DNA of 64,000 nt from G963665815 sp942492065 (GTDB lineage Bacteria; Cloacimonadota; Cloacimonadia; Cloacimonadales; JAIOQZ01): NCBI GenBank assembly GCA_942492065.1, contig CALODV010000020.1:1-64000 (forward strand). Direction: 5' to 3'. The notes below the pieces were generated by a model. The model was not told where the DNA came from. It saw only the letters and a list, made by a program, of their open reading frames with translations, and did not search any database. The position numbers and the translations under genes were made by a program. Numbering within the stretch: position 1 is the stretch's first letter; each line of letters opens with the position of its first letter. Below, one piece after another: positions 1 to 7,622 of the stretch.

Positions 1-1182
1 GACACTTACACCTCTAACTGGTTCACCATATATTGTCAAAACAGTACCTGCTATCAAACCTCCATCTTCCAGGACAAAGTTCCTGACTGTCAGTCTCTCC
101 GGACCTGAAATATATACATCCGTGGTTTCTCTGTTATGCATATACTTCTGTGCGGACAAAGTGTACATTCCCGGAGAAACACCTGATATATAATACATCC
201 CGTAATTATCAGTATAGGCTGCAGCTCCATTTTCCACCAGGGTGACAATAGACTCATTCAAGGAGTTTCCGTTCGCATCAAATACATAACCGTATACTCC
301 TGATGCTTCAGGAGCAATAGAAACATTGATTGGTGCCGTTATATTATTTGCACTGTCCATATCGGCAGCCATCACTACTTTTCCATAAAGCAAGTGGTCT
401 CCCACAAGAGATGAATCAGGATTGACCAGAAAAGTATAATCAATTATTTCCTGGTTTGCAATGTTATATCCATTTATTGAAGCAATTCTATTGTTTTCCA
501 GAAACAATTGCACCTGATACTGTCCTTCAATCTGAAGACCTCTGTTTTCAATAGTTAAATGATAACGGGTATCAAGTCCAGCCATAGCATTAGCAGGTCC
601 CCACACAGAAATTGCCAGGAGATCATGATCAAGAATCTGGGTTGAGGAGATACCTACATCATCAATAAAAAGATTAGGGCCATAACCGGTTATTGCATGA
701 AACTTAATCTGGATAATATTGTTTGTGAAACCTGAAAGGTCAATTGTTTCCTGCACGTAAGAACCTGGGGAGTTTGAAGCAGCTCCATCATTTGATTCTA
801 ATTGATCACCGGCTTTACTCCAGACAGGCTGCCAGCTTGTGCCATCTGTAGTTACAAGTACTTGTAGTGCATCACCGGGATATGCAGAAACAAAATCGTG
901 AGACCATCTGAATACTAAGTATGAATCGTAAGTTAACTGAACAGCAGGAGATACGAGACCTGAACTTCCCGAACTCTGAGACCAGAATGGTGCTACTGCA
1001 CATCCAAAAGCAGAATCATGTGACCAGTTCCAGTCTCCACTTACCTGCCAACCAGCAGGTAACCAGCTGTCAAATGATTCTACCCAAGGCAATACGCTGA
1101 TGGTATCACTCTGAGAATACAGAGATAAGCTCAACATCAGCAGAACTATAAAAATAAAAACACTTCTATTCAGTGTTCTCAT
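1..1182 (-). CDS. Secreted anchor-J / carboxypeptidase-regulatory repeat protein, 3' truncated by window edge
   Basis: The reading frame is open from an ATG at 1182 to the window edge (394 codons, no stop), so the C-terminus is missing. The start has an ideal GGAGGAGAT site. Residues 1-24 form a signal peptide (basic N-end, hydrophobic VFIFIVLLMLSL core, then YSQ). Residues ~30-190 resemble a choice-of-anchor J/MAM-like beta sandwich (ESFDSWLPAGWQ, GYGPNLFIDDVGI). Residues ~195-290 look CARDB-like, ~290-375 is a carboxypeptidase-regulatory-like domain (GVYGYVFDANGNSL, YYISGVSPGMYTLSA), and a second begins at ~378. The order and wording closely match the middle of the protein at 53071-57807, so the two are paralogues. 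By analogy the missing end should carry the YPNPFNP sorting tail. Likely exported to the surface; the ligand is unknown. Confidence 0.85.
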   Translation of the reverse strand, partial: MRTLNRSVFIFIVLLMLSLSLYSQSDTISVLPWVESFDSWLPAGWQVSGDWNWSHDSAFGCAVAPFWSQSSGSSGLVSPAVQLTYDSYLVFRWSHDFVSAYPGDALQVLVTTDGTSWQPVWSKAGDQLESNDGAASNSPGSYVQETIDLSGFTNNIIQIKFHAITGYGPNLFIDDVGISSTQILDHDLLAISVWGPANAMAGLDTRYHLTIENRGLQIEGQYQVQLFLENNRIASINGYNIANQEIIDYTFLVNPDSSLVGDHLLYGKVVMAADMDSANNITAPINVSIAPEASGVYGYVFDANGNSLNESIVTLVENGAAAYTDNYGMYYISGVSPGMYTLSAQKYMHNRETTDVYISGPERLTVRNFVLEDGGLIAGTVLTIYGEPVRGVSV

Positions 1183-1432
1183 ATCTCCTCCGTCGCATGC
1201 TGGCCAGTTTTTAAAGTAATCGCACCACTATAACTTGCAATTAGTGTTCCAATGACAATTCAATTATGATAATTGTACTCCACCCTATTCATTTTCAGTC
1301 TTTAATTGATTATTTACAAAGAATTTATAAAGTTTATGAGTATCATTCAATCACATGAGTTAATTTTAGATGCTTTTTGTTAGTGTAAACTATATGTCTT
1401 TTCAGAAAAAACTGTAAACTTTTTTAACTATA

Positions 1433-1467
1433 CAATAAAAATGCCTGCCGAGAGACCCGACAGGCAT
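1433..1467 (-). terminator. Rho-independent terminator of the DUF2089/DUF4097 operon
   Basis: On the minus strand ATGCCTGTCG pairs with CGGCAGGCAT (10 bp, one G-U) around a 7-nt loop and is followed by TTTTATT. It lies 25 bp after the stop of the last operon gene. The rest of the gap 1183-1491 is AT-rich and shows no other gene. Confidence 0.8.
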
Positions 1468-1491
1468 GGAATCTCAATTAGATTCTCTTTG

Positions 1492-1869
1492 TTATTGAGA
1501 AGGAAAAATGTTTACGATAATCTTAGAGTTGTTCTTGGAAGCTACTTCTATCTCTATTCCGTCTTCCAGATCATCATTTATAAACAGCTCCATTATTTCT
1601 TTCCACTTGATATAACTAAGATCAAAGGATATGTTTCCAATTTCAATTTCTGACAAGCTGCGAGGGAAAAAATATGACCCTGATCTGATTATATCATAAG
1701 GGAGACTCATTTTAACGATCTGTTCATAGTCATCTTCTTCTGTGCTTCTGGAGACCAGAATATTAAGTTTTTTCCTGACAGTATTTCTTTGATCAAGGAG
1801 TTTGCTGGCTTCTTCCGGAGATATTTTTCTCTCTGCCAGCATTTGAAGGATTTTTTTCTGGAAGCTCAT
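1492..1869 (-). CDS. SHOCT-like domain protein, last gene of DUF2089 operon
   Basis: 125 residues with no signal peptide or membrane segment. The N-terminal ~25 residues (ILQMLAERKISPEEASKLL) form a SHOCT-like/YvlB-type helical module of the form ISxEEAxxLL. The remaining ~95 residues are predicted mixed alpha/beta and I do not recognise them as a named family. It starts 7 bp after the DUF4097 gene with a GAGGT site, so it is co-transcribed. The same helical module ends the two larger proteins of this operon, which suggests that the products bind each other. Function is otherwise unknown. Confidence 0.75.
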   Translation of the reverse strand: MSFQKKILQMLAERKISPEEASKLLDQRNTVRKKLNILVSRSTEEDDYEQIVKMSLPYDIIRSGSYFFPRSLSEIEIGNISFDLSYIKWKEIMELFINDDLEDGIEIEVASKNNSKIIVNIFPSQ

Positions 1870-1876
1870 ATTACCT

Positions 1877-3487
1877 CTATATTGATCTCAACAATCTATC
1901 TGCTTCATCAACAGAAATTTTACCATCTTCAAGAAGTTTTAAGATCTGCAGCTTAACAGATCCTGTATCCTTCCTGCTTTTGCTGCGATACTGGTTGAAA
2001 GCTTCATCAGATTCTTTTACTGCTCCGAATCCTCTTTCCTGTGCTCTGCTGAAAGCTTCTTTCTTTCTCACAAATCGTTTTACATCATGAAGCTTATCTC
2101 TGAGCATGTCTTTCTTCCGATCCAACTTAGAACTGAGTGCATCCAAGGTTTCATCGGGAACATTCAGGTTCTTCAGTTCTACTCTTATAACTTTTTCAGC
2201 TTCTTTTATATCTTCCAGGGCATCTCGGATATCTGCTTCAGCTTCAGCGATGTCTTCTTTAGCTTCCTGAAGTGCTTCTCTTACATCTTCTTCAGCATCA
2301 AGCAGATCTTCGTCAACTTCATGCTCTATATCAACGACAATATCGTGCAGATCGGCTTCATCTTCTTCCCGAAAATCATCAACACTGTCTCCAAATCTCT
2401 TTTTCATTTTTTTTACAGCCTTTTTGATTTTCTTATCTATTTTATCCCTTTTCTTATCAGAAACATGGAAACCTTCAATATCTATATTAAACCTGTTTTT
2501 AAGTTTGTTTACTTCGTTTACAGCAGTATTGACTGTCTTATTTACGAAATCAGAAATGCCATCCAGGTTGATATCAACATTTATATCTTCAAACTTTATT
2601 TTAGTTCTGGAGTCCCTGTCTGTGTTGAGATCATCAGTCAGCAGTATACTGCCATTCATGTTTTCAACATTTATATCAAGATTTTCTGCTTTATCATTTC
2701 CGGACCGTATACACTCCAGATGTGATCTGCCGATTTTCTTCTCTATTGTACAATGATCAGGCAGTTTATTCTTTATTCCTCCATGTCTGTTCAAAGCAGT
2801 AAGCCTGAATGTCTGCTTCTCGGGAATTACCAGATGAATTCGTCCGTTTTTGTTAGTACAATTAACTTTTCCGGAGCATTCTTCAGTGATAACCATGGTT
2901 ATTCTTCCGTTATTATTAGAGACATCAACATCGTTGAAAACAGTGTCGCTGATATTTATTGAACCATTCATAGATTTAGAACTGATTGCAGATATTGAGT
3001 TCTCAATCTTCGTACCACCATTCATGACTTCGGTAGTAATATTTCCGTTGACTTTGTTCAAAGTTATTGAGCCATTCTGTGTCTTTACATCGACATTACC
3101 GAAAATAGTCTCGACTGAAACACTGCCATTTGATGTGTTCGCAGAAACCTGAGCTGTTAAATCTGCAATTCTTATAGAACCATTGGAAGTACATACATCA
3201 AGTTTCGCTCCCTTTGGAACAGCAGCCTCTACCCTTCCTTTGTATTTTCTCAGCTTCAATGATTGTGGAGGAATTGTGACAGAAAGTTCATTCTTTTCCG
3301 TATTTTCCTCAACTTCAATGAACTCTGTATCAGTGAAATCTCTGTCTTCCTCTATCTCCAGATATAAGTTTATCTCACACATATCTGAATCTGATTGAGT
3401 AACCTCCGTTCTGAGATTGCTGCAGCTCAGATTTACCATCGGCTCTGCCTTGAGTTCATATGTTTGACTAATATCAATCTTTTTCAT
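1877..3487 (-). CDS. DUF4097-family beta-helix protein with acidic coiled coil and C-terminal SHOCT-like module
   Basis: 536 residues without a signal peptide. Residues ~1-290 are DUF4097-type right-handed beta repeats. The turn NG(S/R)I recurs about every 20 residues (TSNGSIRIADL, TSNGSVSVET, TQNGSITLNK, MNGSINISD, NNGRITMV, NKNGRIHLV). Residues ~330-440 are highly charged and coiled-coil forming (alternating EA/ED/KE). The C-terminus (LLEDGKISVDEADRLLRSI) is the helical module shared with its two neighbours. The start has GGAGGATTTATG. DUF4097 proteins paired with DUF2089 regulators occur in many bacteria and are thought to act in envelope stress, but no biochemical role is established. It is the third gene of a tight leftward operon. 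Confidence 0.8.
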   Translation of the reverse strand: MKKIDISQTYELKAEPMVNLSCSNLRTEVTQSDSDMCEINLYLEIEEDRDFTDTEFIEVEENTEKNELSVTIPPQSLKLRKYKGRVEAAVPKGAKLDVCTSNGSIRIADLTAQVSANTSNGSVSVETIFGNVDVKTQNGSITLNKVNGNITTEVMNGGTKIENSISAISSKSMNGSINISDTVFNDVDVSNNNGRITMVITEECSGKVNCTNKNGRIHLVIPEKQTFRLTALNRHGGIKNKLPDHCTIEKKIGRSHLECIRSGNDKAENLDINVENMNGSILLTDDLNTDRDSRTKIKFEDINVDINLDGISDFVNKTVNTAVNEVNKLKNRFNIDIEGFHVSDKKRDKIDKKIKKAVKKMKKRFGDSVDDFREEDEADLHDIVVDIEHEVDEDLLDAEEDVREALQEAKEDIAEAEADIRDALEDIKEAEKVIRVELKNLNVPDETLDALSSKLDRKKDMLRDKLHDVKRFVRKKEAFSRAQERGFGAVKESDEAFNQYRSKSRKDTGSVKLQILKLLEDGKISVDEADRLLRSI

Positions 3488-3501
3488 AAATCCTCCTGGA
3501 C

Positions 3502-3717
3502 TTACACTACATTACCTGATGCTGTTATGGTTATATCTGCACTCTCAGGTTTAAGATTACTTCCGGTATCCGGGATTTCTCCCTTTACTTCAATATTGAA
3601 TTTTACATTGTTTCCATCTAATGATGGAGATACTTCAGCTGTAACGTTTTTGATCCCACTGTTACGACCATGCCCTACCTCCACTGTATATTCCTGATTC
3701 ATTTCAACCTTTTTCAT
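3502..3717 (-). CDS. Small protein related to the N-terminus of the DUF4097 neighbour
   Basis: 71 residues. The first ~15 residues (MKKVEMNQEYTVEVG) match the start of the next protein (MKKIDISQTYELKAE) in spacing and chemistry, and the rest is beta-rich (FNIEVKGEIPD, ADITITASGNVV). This suggests a partial tandem duplication or a short DUF4097-like subunit. It has its own good ribosome site (AGGAGAAAGA). The neighbours are 8 and 14 bp away, so it is an operon member rather than debris. No signal peptide. Function unknown. Confidence 0.65.
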   Translation of the reverse strand: MKKVEMNQEYTVEVGHGRNSGIKNVTAEVSPSLDGNNVKFNIEVKGEIPDTGSNLKPESADITITASGNVV

Positions 3718-3725
3718 TCTTTCTC

Positions 3726-4076
3726 CTATAGTTTCTTAAGTTGTTCAAGTGCCTGTTCTACTGACAGGTCACCAAATTCCAGCTTCTTAAGAATATCCTG
3801 CCTGTCTCTTTCTTCCGAGTCAACGCATAGACATCTCTGAATCTCAGCCAGCTTGTTTTTTACTGTCGGATAGGAAATATTCATTTTCTTTTCAACCTCT
3901 TTTATATTCCCACCGGCACACATGAAAATTTTAACGAACTCCTGCTGTGCAAGGGTCAAGCTACTTAAAGCTCCAAGCCCGAAAGTCCCCCTTATCGTAA
4001 TATCACATTGTGAGCACTGATATTCCCTGATAACGAGTTCCTCATTACAAACAGGACACGAATTTAAACTGTTCAT
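3726..4076 (-). CDS. DUF2089 zinc-ribbon/HTH regulator, first gene of operon
   Basis: 116 residues from the chosen ATG at 4076. This Met sits 6 nt after AAAGGAG, whereas the upstream in-frame Met at 4103 has no site and abuts the promoter's -10 element. Two CxxC pairs (CPVCNE, CSQCDI) form a zinc ribbon at residues ~7-25. A DUF2089 helix-turn-helix follows (LTLAQQEFVKIFM, MNISYPTVKNKLAEI). The C-terminus GDLSVEQALEQLKKL is a SHOCT-like module of the kind seen in the two downstream proteins. Expected to bind DNA and control its own operon (inference from family and position). Confidence 0.85.
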   Translation of the reverse strand: MNSLNSCPVCNEELVIREYQCSQCDITIRGTFGLGALSSLTLAQQEFVKIFMCAGGNIKEVEKKMNISYPTVKNKLAEIQRCLCVDSEERDRQDILKKLEFGDLSVEQALEQLKKL

Positions 4077-4103
4077 TCCAGACTCCTTTGTTTTATGAAT
4101 CAT

Positions 4104-4131
4104 AATTTAAATACTTTATTAATTTTGTCAA
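4104..4131 (-). promoter_or_regulatory. Promoter of the DUF2089 operon
   Basis: A perfect TTGACA (+ strand 4126-4131) and TAAATT (4104-4109) are separated by 16 bp. The predicted transcript start leaves a ~20-nt leader containing the AAAGGAG site of the DUF2089 gene. This also supports the downstream start at 4076. Confidence 0.5.
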
Positions 4132-4210
4132 TTTATTTATTAATATTATTAATTTCCATATTAATTATTTTAATTTTAGATACGACTTCAAAATTATTAA
4201 TACTTTTATG

Positions 4211-4237
4211 TTGACCAAATTTGTTATAACATAATAT
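4211..4237 (+). promoter_or_regulatory. Possible promoter of the methyltransferase gene
   Basis: TTGACC (4211-4216) and TAATAT (4232-4237) are separated by 15 bp, 48 bp before the start codon at 4285. The spacing is short, so this is tentative. Confidence 0.3.
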
Positions 4238-4284
4238 TACTTAACCTTATTTTATGGAAAATCAGGAAGACCAAGGAGTAATCA

Positions 4285-5049
4285 ATGCATGATCTCACTT
4301 TACCTTATATTTATGAATGGGAATGCGGCTTCCTTTACCCTCACCTGCTTGAGGATGTAGATTTCTGGATCGATGTTTTCAAGAATGAATCAGGACCGAT
4401 CTTTGAAGCCGGGGCAGGAACAGGTAGAATAACCATCCCCTTACTTAATCAAGGTCATACTATTACCGCTCTTGATATATCTGTAGACATGTTGGATTTA
4501 CTTACTACTAAAGCAGAAAATTGTAAACTTGAAACAGTCATAGCTGATCTGGCAGACTTCAACCTGAACAGAATCCACAGTGCAGCGTTCTTTCCATATA
4601 CCATATTTCAACTCCTGCCGGACTCAACCTCCAGGAAAAAATGTCTGAAAACATTGAATAAAAACCTTGCACAAAATGGACAAGTAATCTTCGATCTTGA
4701 TCTGTCAATTTTACATGGAGAAGATCCTGAAGACTATAAACATATATATACGGAAGAATTCGAAGAATTTACCTCTATCGTATCATTATATTCCAAAATT
4801 GAAACAGATCACTCAGAACTATCCAGAACATGGCATGATTTCTACAGAATCTTCGATGGAAGGGGTAATAAAAAATTACGAAACACAACTACACTCTATG
4901 CTTTATCTCTTGATCATATGGACATGTTGTTAGAAAATTGCGGATTTGCCGTTACAGATGTTTTTGGAGGATACAAACTCGAGCCACTTAGTAAAGACTC
5001 AGAAAGGATGCTAATCTTTGCTGAAAAGGTTTCAGAAGCCTCCATATAG
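4285..5049 (+). CDS. Class I SAM-dependent methyltransferase
   Basis: 254 residues. SAM-binding motif I is FEAGAGTGRITIPLL (~40-54), followed by the acidic residue after strand 2 (ITALDIS) and an AD...D region typical of Methyltransf_11/25 folds. The C-terminal half contains HDFYRIFDG and ends with an extra beta region, as in small-molecule methyltransferases. The substrate cannot be deduced. Ribosome site AAGGAG lies 6 nt before ATG. The gene converges on the transglycosylase gene and their 3' ends overlap by 18 bp. Confidence 0.85.
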   Translation: MHDLTLPYIYEWECGFLYPHLLEDVDFWIDVFKNESGPIFEAGAGTGRITIPLLNQGHTITALDISVDMLDLLTTKAENCKLETVIADLADFNLNRIHSAAFFPYTIFQLLPDSTSRKKCLKTLNKNLAQNGQVIFDLDLSILHGEDPEDYKHIYTEEFEEFTSIVSLYSKIETDHSELSRTWHDFYRIFDGRGNKKLRNTTTLYALSLDHMDMLLENCGFAVTDVFGGYKLEPLSKDSERMLIFAEKVSEASI

Positions 5050-6096
5050 TTCAGCCTTACTTCTAACCTTATCAAGATATTCTCTGGTTTCTCTGTAGGG
5101 AATATCCTTTATAAGCGTGGAATACACTGATTTTGCCTGCATCTTATTAACTTTATCATTGAATAAACTACTTGTCTTCTTAATACCGGAAAAAAGTTTG
5201 AGAACTGTTCCCGGACCGGAGTTATATCCACAAACCATACAATAATAACGACTTCTAATATTATTGATTCCGGAGAAAAAACGCTTTTCCATATAAGCAA
5301 GATAACCTGTTCCCATTTCCAGATTCACATCGACTCGAAAAAGCCTGCCCTTATCCGGAACTGAATCTTTATTATACAATATCTTGTTCATTGTTTTACC
5401 GGCATAACGGGGAACTATCTGCATAAGACCGACTGCTCCGCTTTTTCTGTTATACGCTTTGGGATTAAAGTAAGACTCAACGTGAATAATCCCCATAACA
5501 AGCGCAGGATTGAGGTTATATTTGCTGCATAGACTCTCTACTCGGTTAATATACTTTTCTGCCCTGATCTTTAAATGATCACTTTTCAGCTTTAAGACTA
5601 TTCTGTAACCTGTACCTTTCGAGGATCCTGCTTCAGATATTTTCTGCCTCACAACCTCTTCAACAGTTTTCTTCCCCTCGGATTGACTGAGCTTTCCCTT
5701 TAACTGTCCGGAGAGTATCTTCTGCCCTGTCTCATCCTCAGTTTCGAGCACTTTCTTGAGAGATTCTCCGAGTTTTCTGGCAGCCTGGAGCTTACCATCC
5801 TTATTCAGACTCTCTCCTGTAGTTTCAATGACTATTTCCCCATTCTTGAAATCTACAATTGATCTGGTGTGGTTATCATCGTAGTATTCCACCCACCGAG
5901 ACTGTGTACTTTCCTTGAAGTCAGCCCAAAGCTTCTCTATCTGCTTCTTGTAATCAGCAAAATCAGTTTCGGCTTTTTTCTCCTGTTTTCTGAATCTTTC
6001 TTCTGTCATCTTCTTATAAGCAGAAAAGTTCTCTTCAGCAAAGCACTGAAGAGAACTTAGAATAATTATCAGTAATATTATACTTTTAGTGTCCAC
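5032..6096 (-). CDS. MltC-like lytic murein transglycosylase
   Basis: Predicted periplasmic enzyme that cleaves peptidoglycan glycan strands. The SLT domain shows the catalytic Glu in HVESYFNPKAYNRKSGAVG (~residue 207 from the chosen start) and the GLMQIVP motif. The N-terminal half resembles the DUF3393 region of MltC. The frame is open to an ATG at 6159, but that start lies deep inside pgk. I chose the GTG at 6096, which gives a classic signal peptide (VDTKSIILLIIILSSLQCFA) and an 11-bp overlap with the pgk stop (GTGGACACTAA), implying translational coupling. No lipobox is evident (SLQC), unlike enterobacterial MltC, so it is probably soluble after cleavage at CFA/EEN. Confidence 0.85.
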   Translation of the reverse strand: MDTKSIILLIIILSSLQCFAEENFSAYKKMTEERFRKQEKKAETDFADYKKQIEKLWADFKESTQSRWVEYYDDNHTRSIVDFKNGEIVIETTGESLNKDGKLQAARKLGESLKKVLETEDETGQKILSGQLKGKLSQSEGKKTVEEVVRQKISEAGSSKGTGYRIVLKLKSDHLKIRAEKYINRVESLCSKYNLNPALVMGIIHVESYFNPKAYNRKSGAVGLMQIVPRYAGKTMNKILYNKDSVPDKGRLFRVDVNLEMGTGYLAYMEKRFFSGINNIRSRYYCMVCGYNSGPGTVLKLFSGIKKTSSLFNDKVNKMQAKSVYSTLIKDIPYRETREYLDKVRSKAELYGGF

Positions 6097-7396
6097 AACT
6101 GCATTCGTGTTCAGGAGGAAATTTTTCCAGATTTTTGATAAGAGCTTTAACAGGCTCAAGTTCCAGTGCAGTACCTGCCTTTAAGGCAGAAAGTATTGTA
6201 CCACCGCCGGTAAAGAAGTAAAATGACGTATCGTTATCAGCTTTAAGGTAGTATTTTGCAGCCAAAGCTTTGAATTCCTGAATGGTATCTCCACCACCGA
6301 AAAGCTTCAGACCTTTTTCATTTTGACAAATCCTGATATACATAGCCTGAGTACCTTCGTAGAACAGTGGAGTTAGCCCCATAACTGCATTTGTGAAGAT
6401 AGTTTTTGCATTGGCAATAGCATTAGCGATTTTTTCTTCTTCAAATGATTTGGGATCAACATCCAGTATAAAGTTATACTCTTTCTTATCAAGAATGTGA
6501 TGAGTTCTGCAGCTTTCAGGGGTTCTTTCTTCAAGAGAATCTGATTCCACAATATATTGTGGTTCAAGAACTACTCCCGGATATTGTTCGGATATTTTCA
6601 GAAAAGCTTTTGCAGATTCCACATCATCTTCTTTAATTCCTTTAATCTTGATACCATATTTTGCGCAAAGATAGGCATTATAAATAACACCACCGAGGAG
6701 CAGATAATCAACTTTTTTAAGAAGAGCTTCCAGTGGTCCTATCTTTGTATCGAACTTTGAACCGGCAACGATAGCCATAAATGGTCTCTCAGCATTAAAG
6801 AGGTACTCCAGCTTCTCGATTTCCTTTTGATAAAGCAGTCCGGCATAAGAGGGTATGAACCTTGCAGGCATCACGGTAGAAACATGAGGCTGCCATGATC
6901 CGAAAGCATCGTTAACATAAATATCAGCCAACCCTGCAAGTTCTTTTCCAAGCTGTACGGCACTGTCATCTTTTTCCTCTTCAGCTTTAAACCAGCGACA
7001 ATTCGGAAGATAAATACCGTCGTATTTTCCCTGGGCTAGCTCAGTCAGGTGCAAATTAATTGAAGTATCAATGCAGGATATTCCTTCAGGAGTAACATGC
7101 TTGAGTTCTGGAACGTAGAAGTTCAGATCGAATTTCTTTTTAAGGTAGTCAACAACCGGTTGCACAGATGTTTTCTCATCAATTAAAATTTCTCCGGTTT
7201 TCTTATCTTTTGGTCTGCCAACGTGAGACATAAGAACGGGAATTCCACCATTCTTCAAGATATGGATTATAGTAGCCACTGAAGCATCAACTCTCAGGGC
7301 ATCGAAAATCTTGCCTTTTTTGACAACATTGTGATCGACTCTGACAAGGACAACTCTTGAAGCAAGATAAGTGTCCTGTATCAACGGTACTTTCAT
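6086..7396 (-). CDS. pgk: Divergent phosphoglycerate kinase
   Basis: 436 residues, longer than the usual ~390-415. Catalyses 1,3-bisphosphoglycerate + ADP to 3-phosphoglycerate + ATP. Recognisable motifs: RVDHNV (usually DFNVP), SHVGRP, NCRWFKAEEEKDD, YVNDAFGSWQPHVST, AGSKFDTKIGPLEALL (usually GGAKVSDKI), GGGDT and FTGGGTILSALKAG. The substrate arginines and nucleotide-loop glycines are kept, so it is probably active, but the substitutions make it clearly atypical. The C-terminus HECSCGH could bind a metal. GGAGG lies upstream of ATG and a candidate promoter at 7449-7477. No other glycolytic gene is nearby; it is coupled instead to a peptidoglycan enzyme. Confidence 0.9.
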   Translation of the reverse strand: MKVPLIQDTYLASRVVLVRVDHNVVKKGKIFDALRVDASVATIIHILKNGGIPVLMSHVGRPKDKKTGEILIDEKTSVQPVVDYLKKKFDLNFYVPELKHVTPEGISCIDTSINLHLTELAQGKYDGIYLPNCRWFKAEEEKDDSAVQLGKELAGLADIYVNDAFGSWQPHVSTVMPARFIPSYAGLLYQKEIEKLEYLFNAERPFMAIVAGSKFDTKIGPLEALLKKVDYLLLGGVIYNAYLCAKYGIKIKGIKEDDVESAKAFLKISEQYPGVVLEPQYIVESDSLEERTPESCRTHHILDKKEYNFILDVDPKSFEEEKIANAIANAKTIFTNAVMGLTPLFYEGTQAMYIRICQNEKGLKLFGGGDTIQEFKALAAKYYLKADNDTSFYFFTGGGTILSALKAGTALELEPVKALIKNLEKFPPEHECSCGH

Positions 7397-7448
7397 TTTT
7401 CCTCCAGAAAGAAATAACTCATTTTTTCATGTTGAATAACATTAAAAT

Positions 7449-7477
7449 TCTTTAATCATGTGTATTAATATTGTCAA
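7449..7477 (-). promoter_or_regulatory. Candidate promoter of pgk-mltC
   Basis: TTGACA (+ strand 7472-7477), 17-bp spacer, TAAAGA (7449-7454) on the minus strand, about 50 bp before the pgk start. Confidence 0.4.
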
Positions 7478-7622
7478 GTTATATAAGGATATTTCATCAA
7501 GAAAATTTCTTAACCTACGGAAAAGTTAATAACATAACTAAATCGTTGTTTTTTACACGATTACAGTTGACTAAAAAACATTACTTAAAAATATTCTGCT
7601 CTGATATTGTAAGGAGATACAT

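Noticed and set aside
2087..2725. 212-residue plus-strand ORF opposite the DUF4097 gene
   Set aside because: Rich in F/S/I from antisense of an acidic coiled-coil gene; no ribosome site and fully inside a convincing gene.
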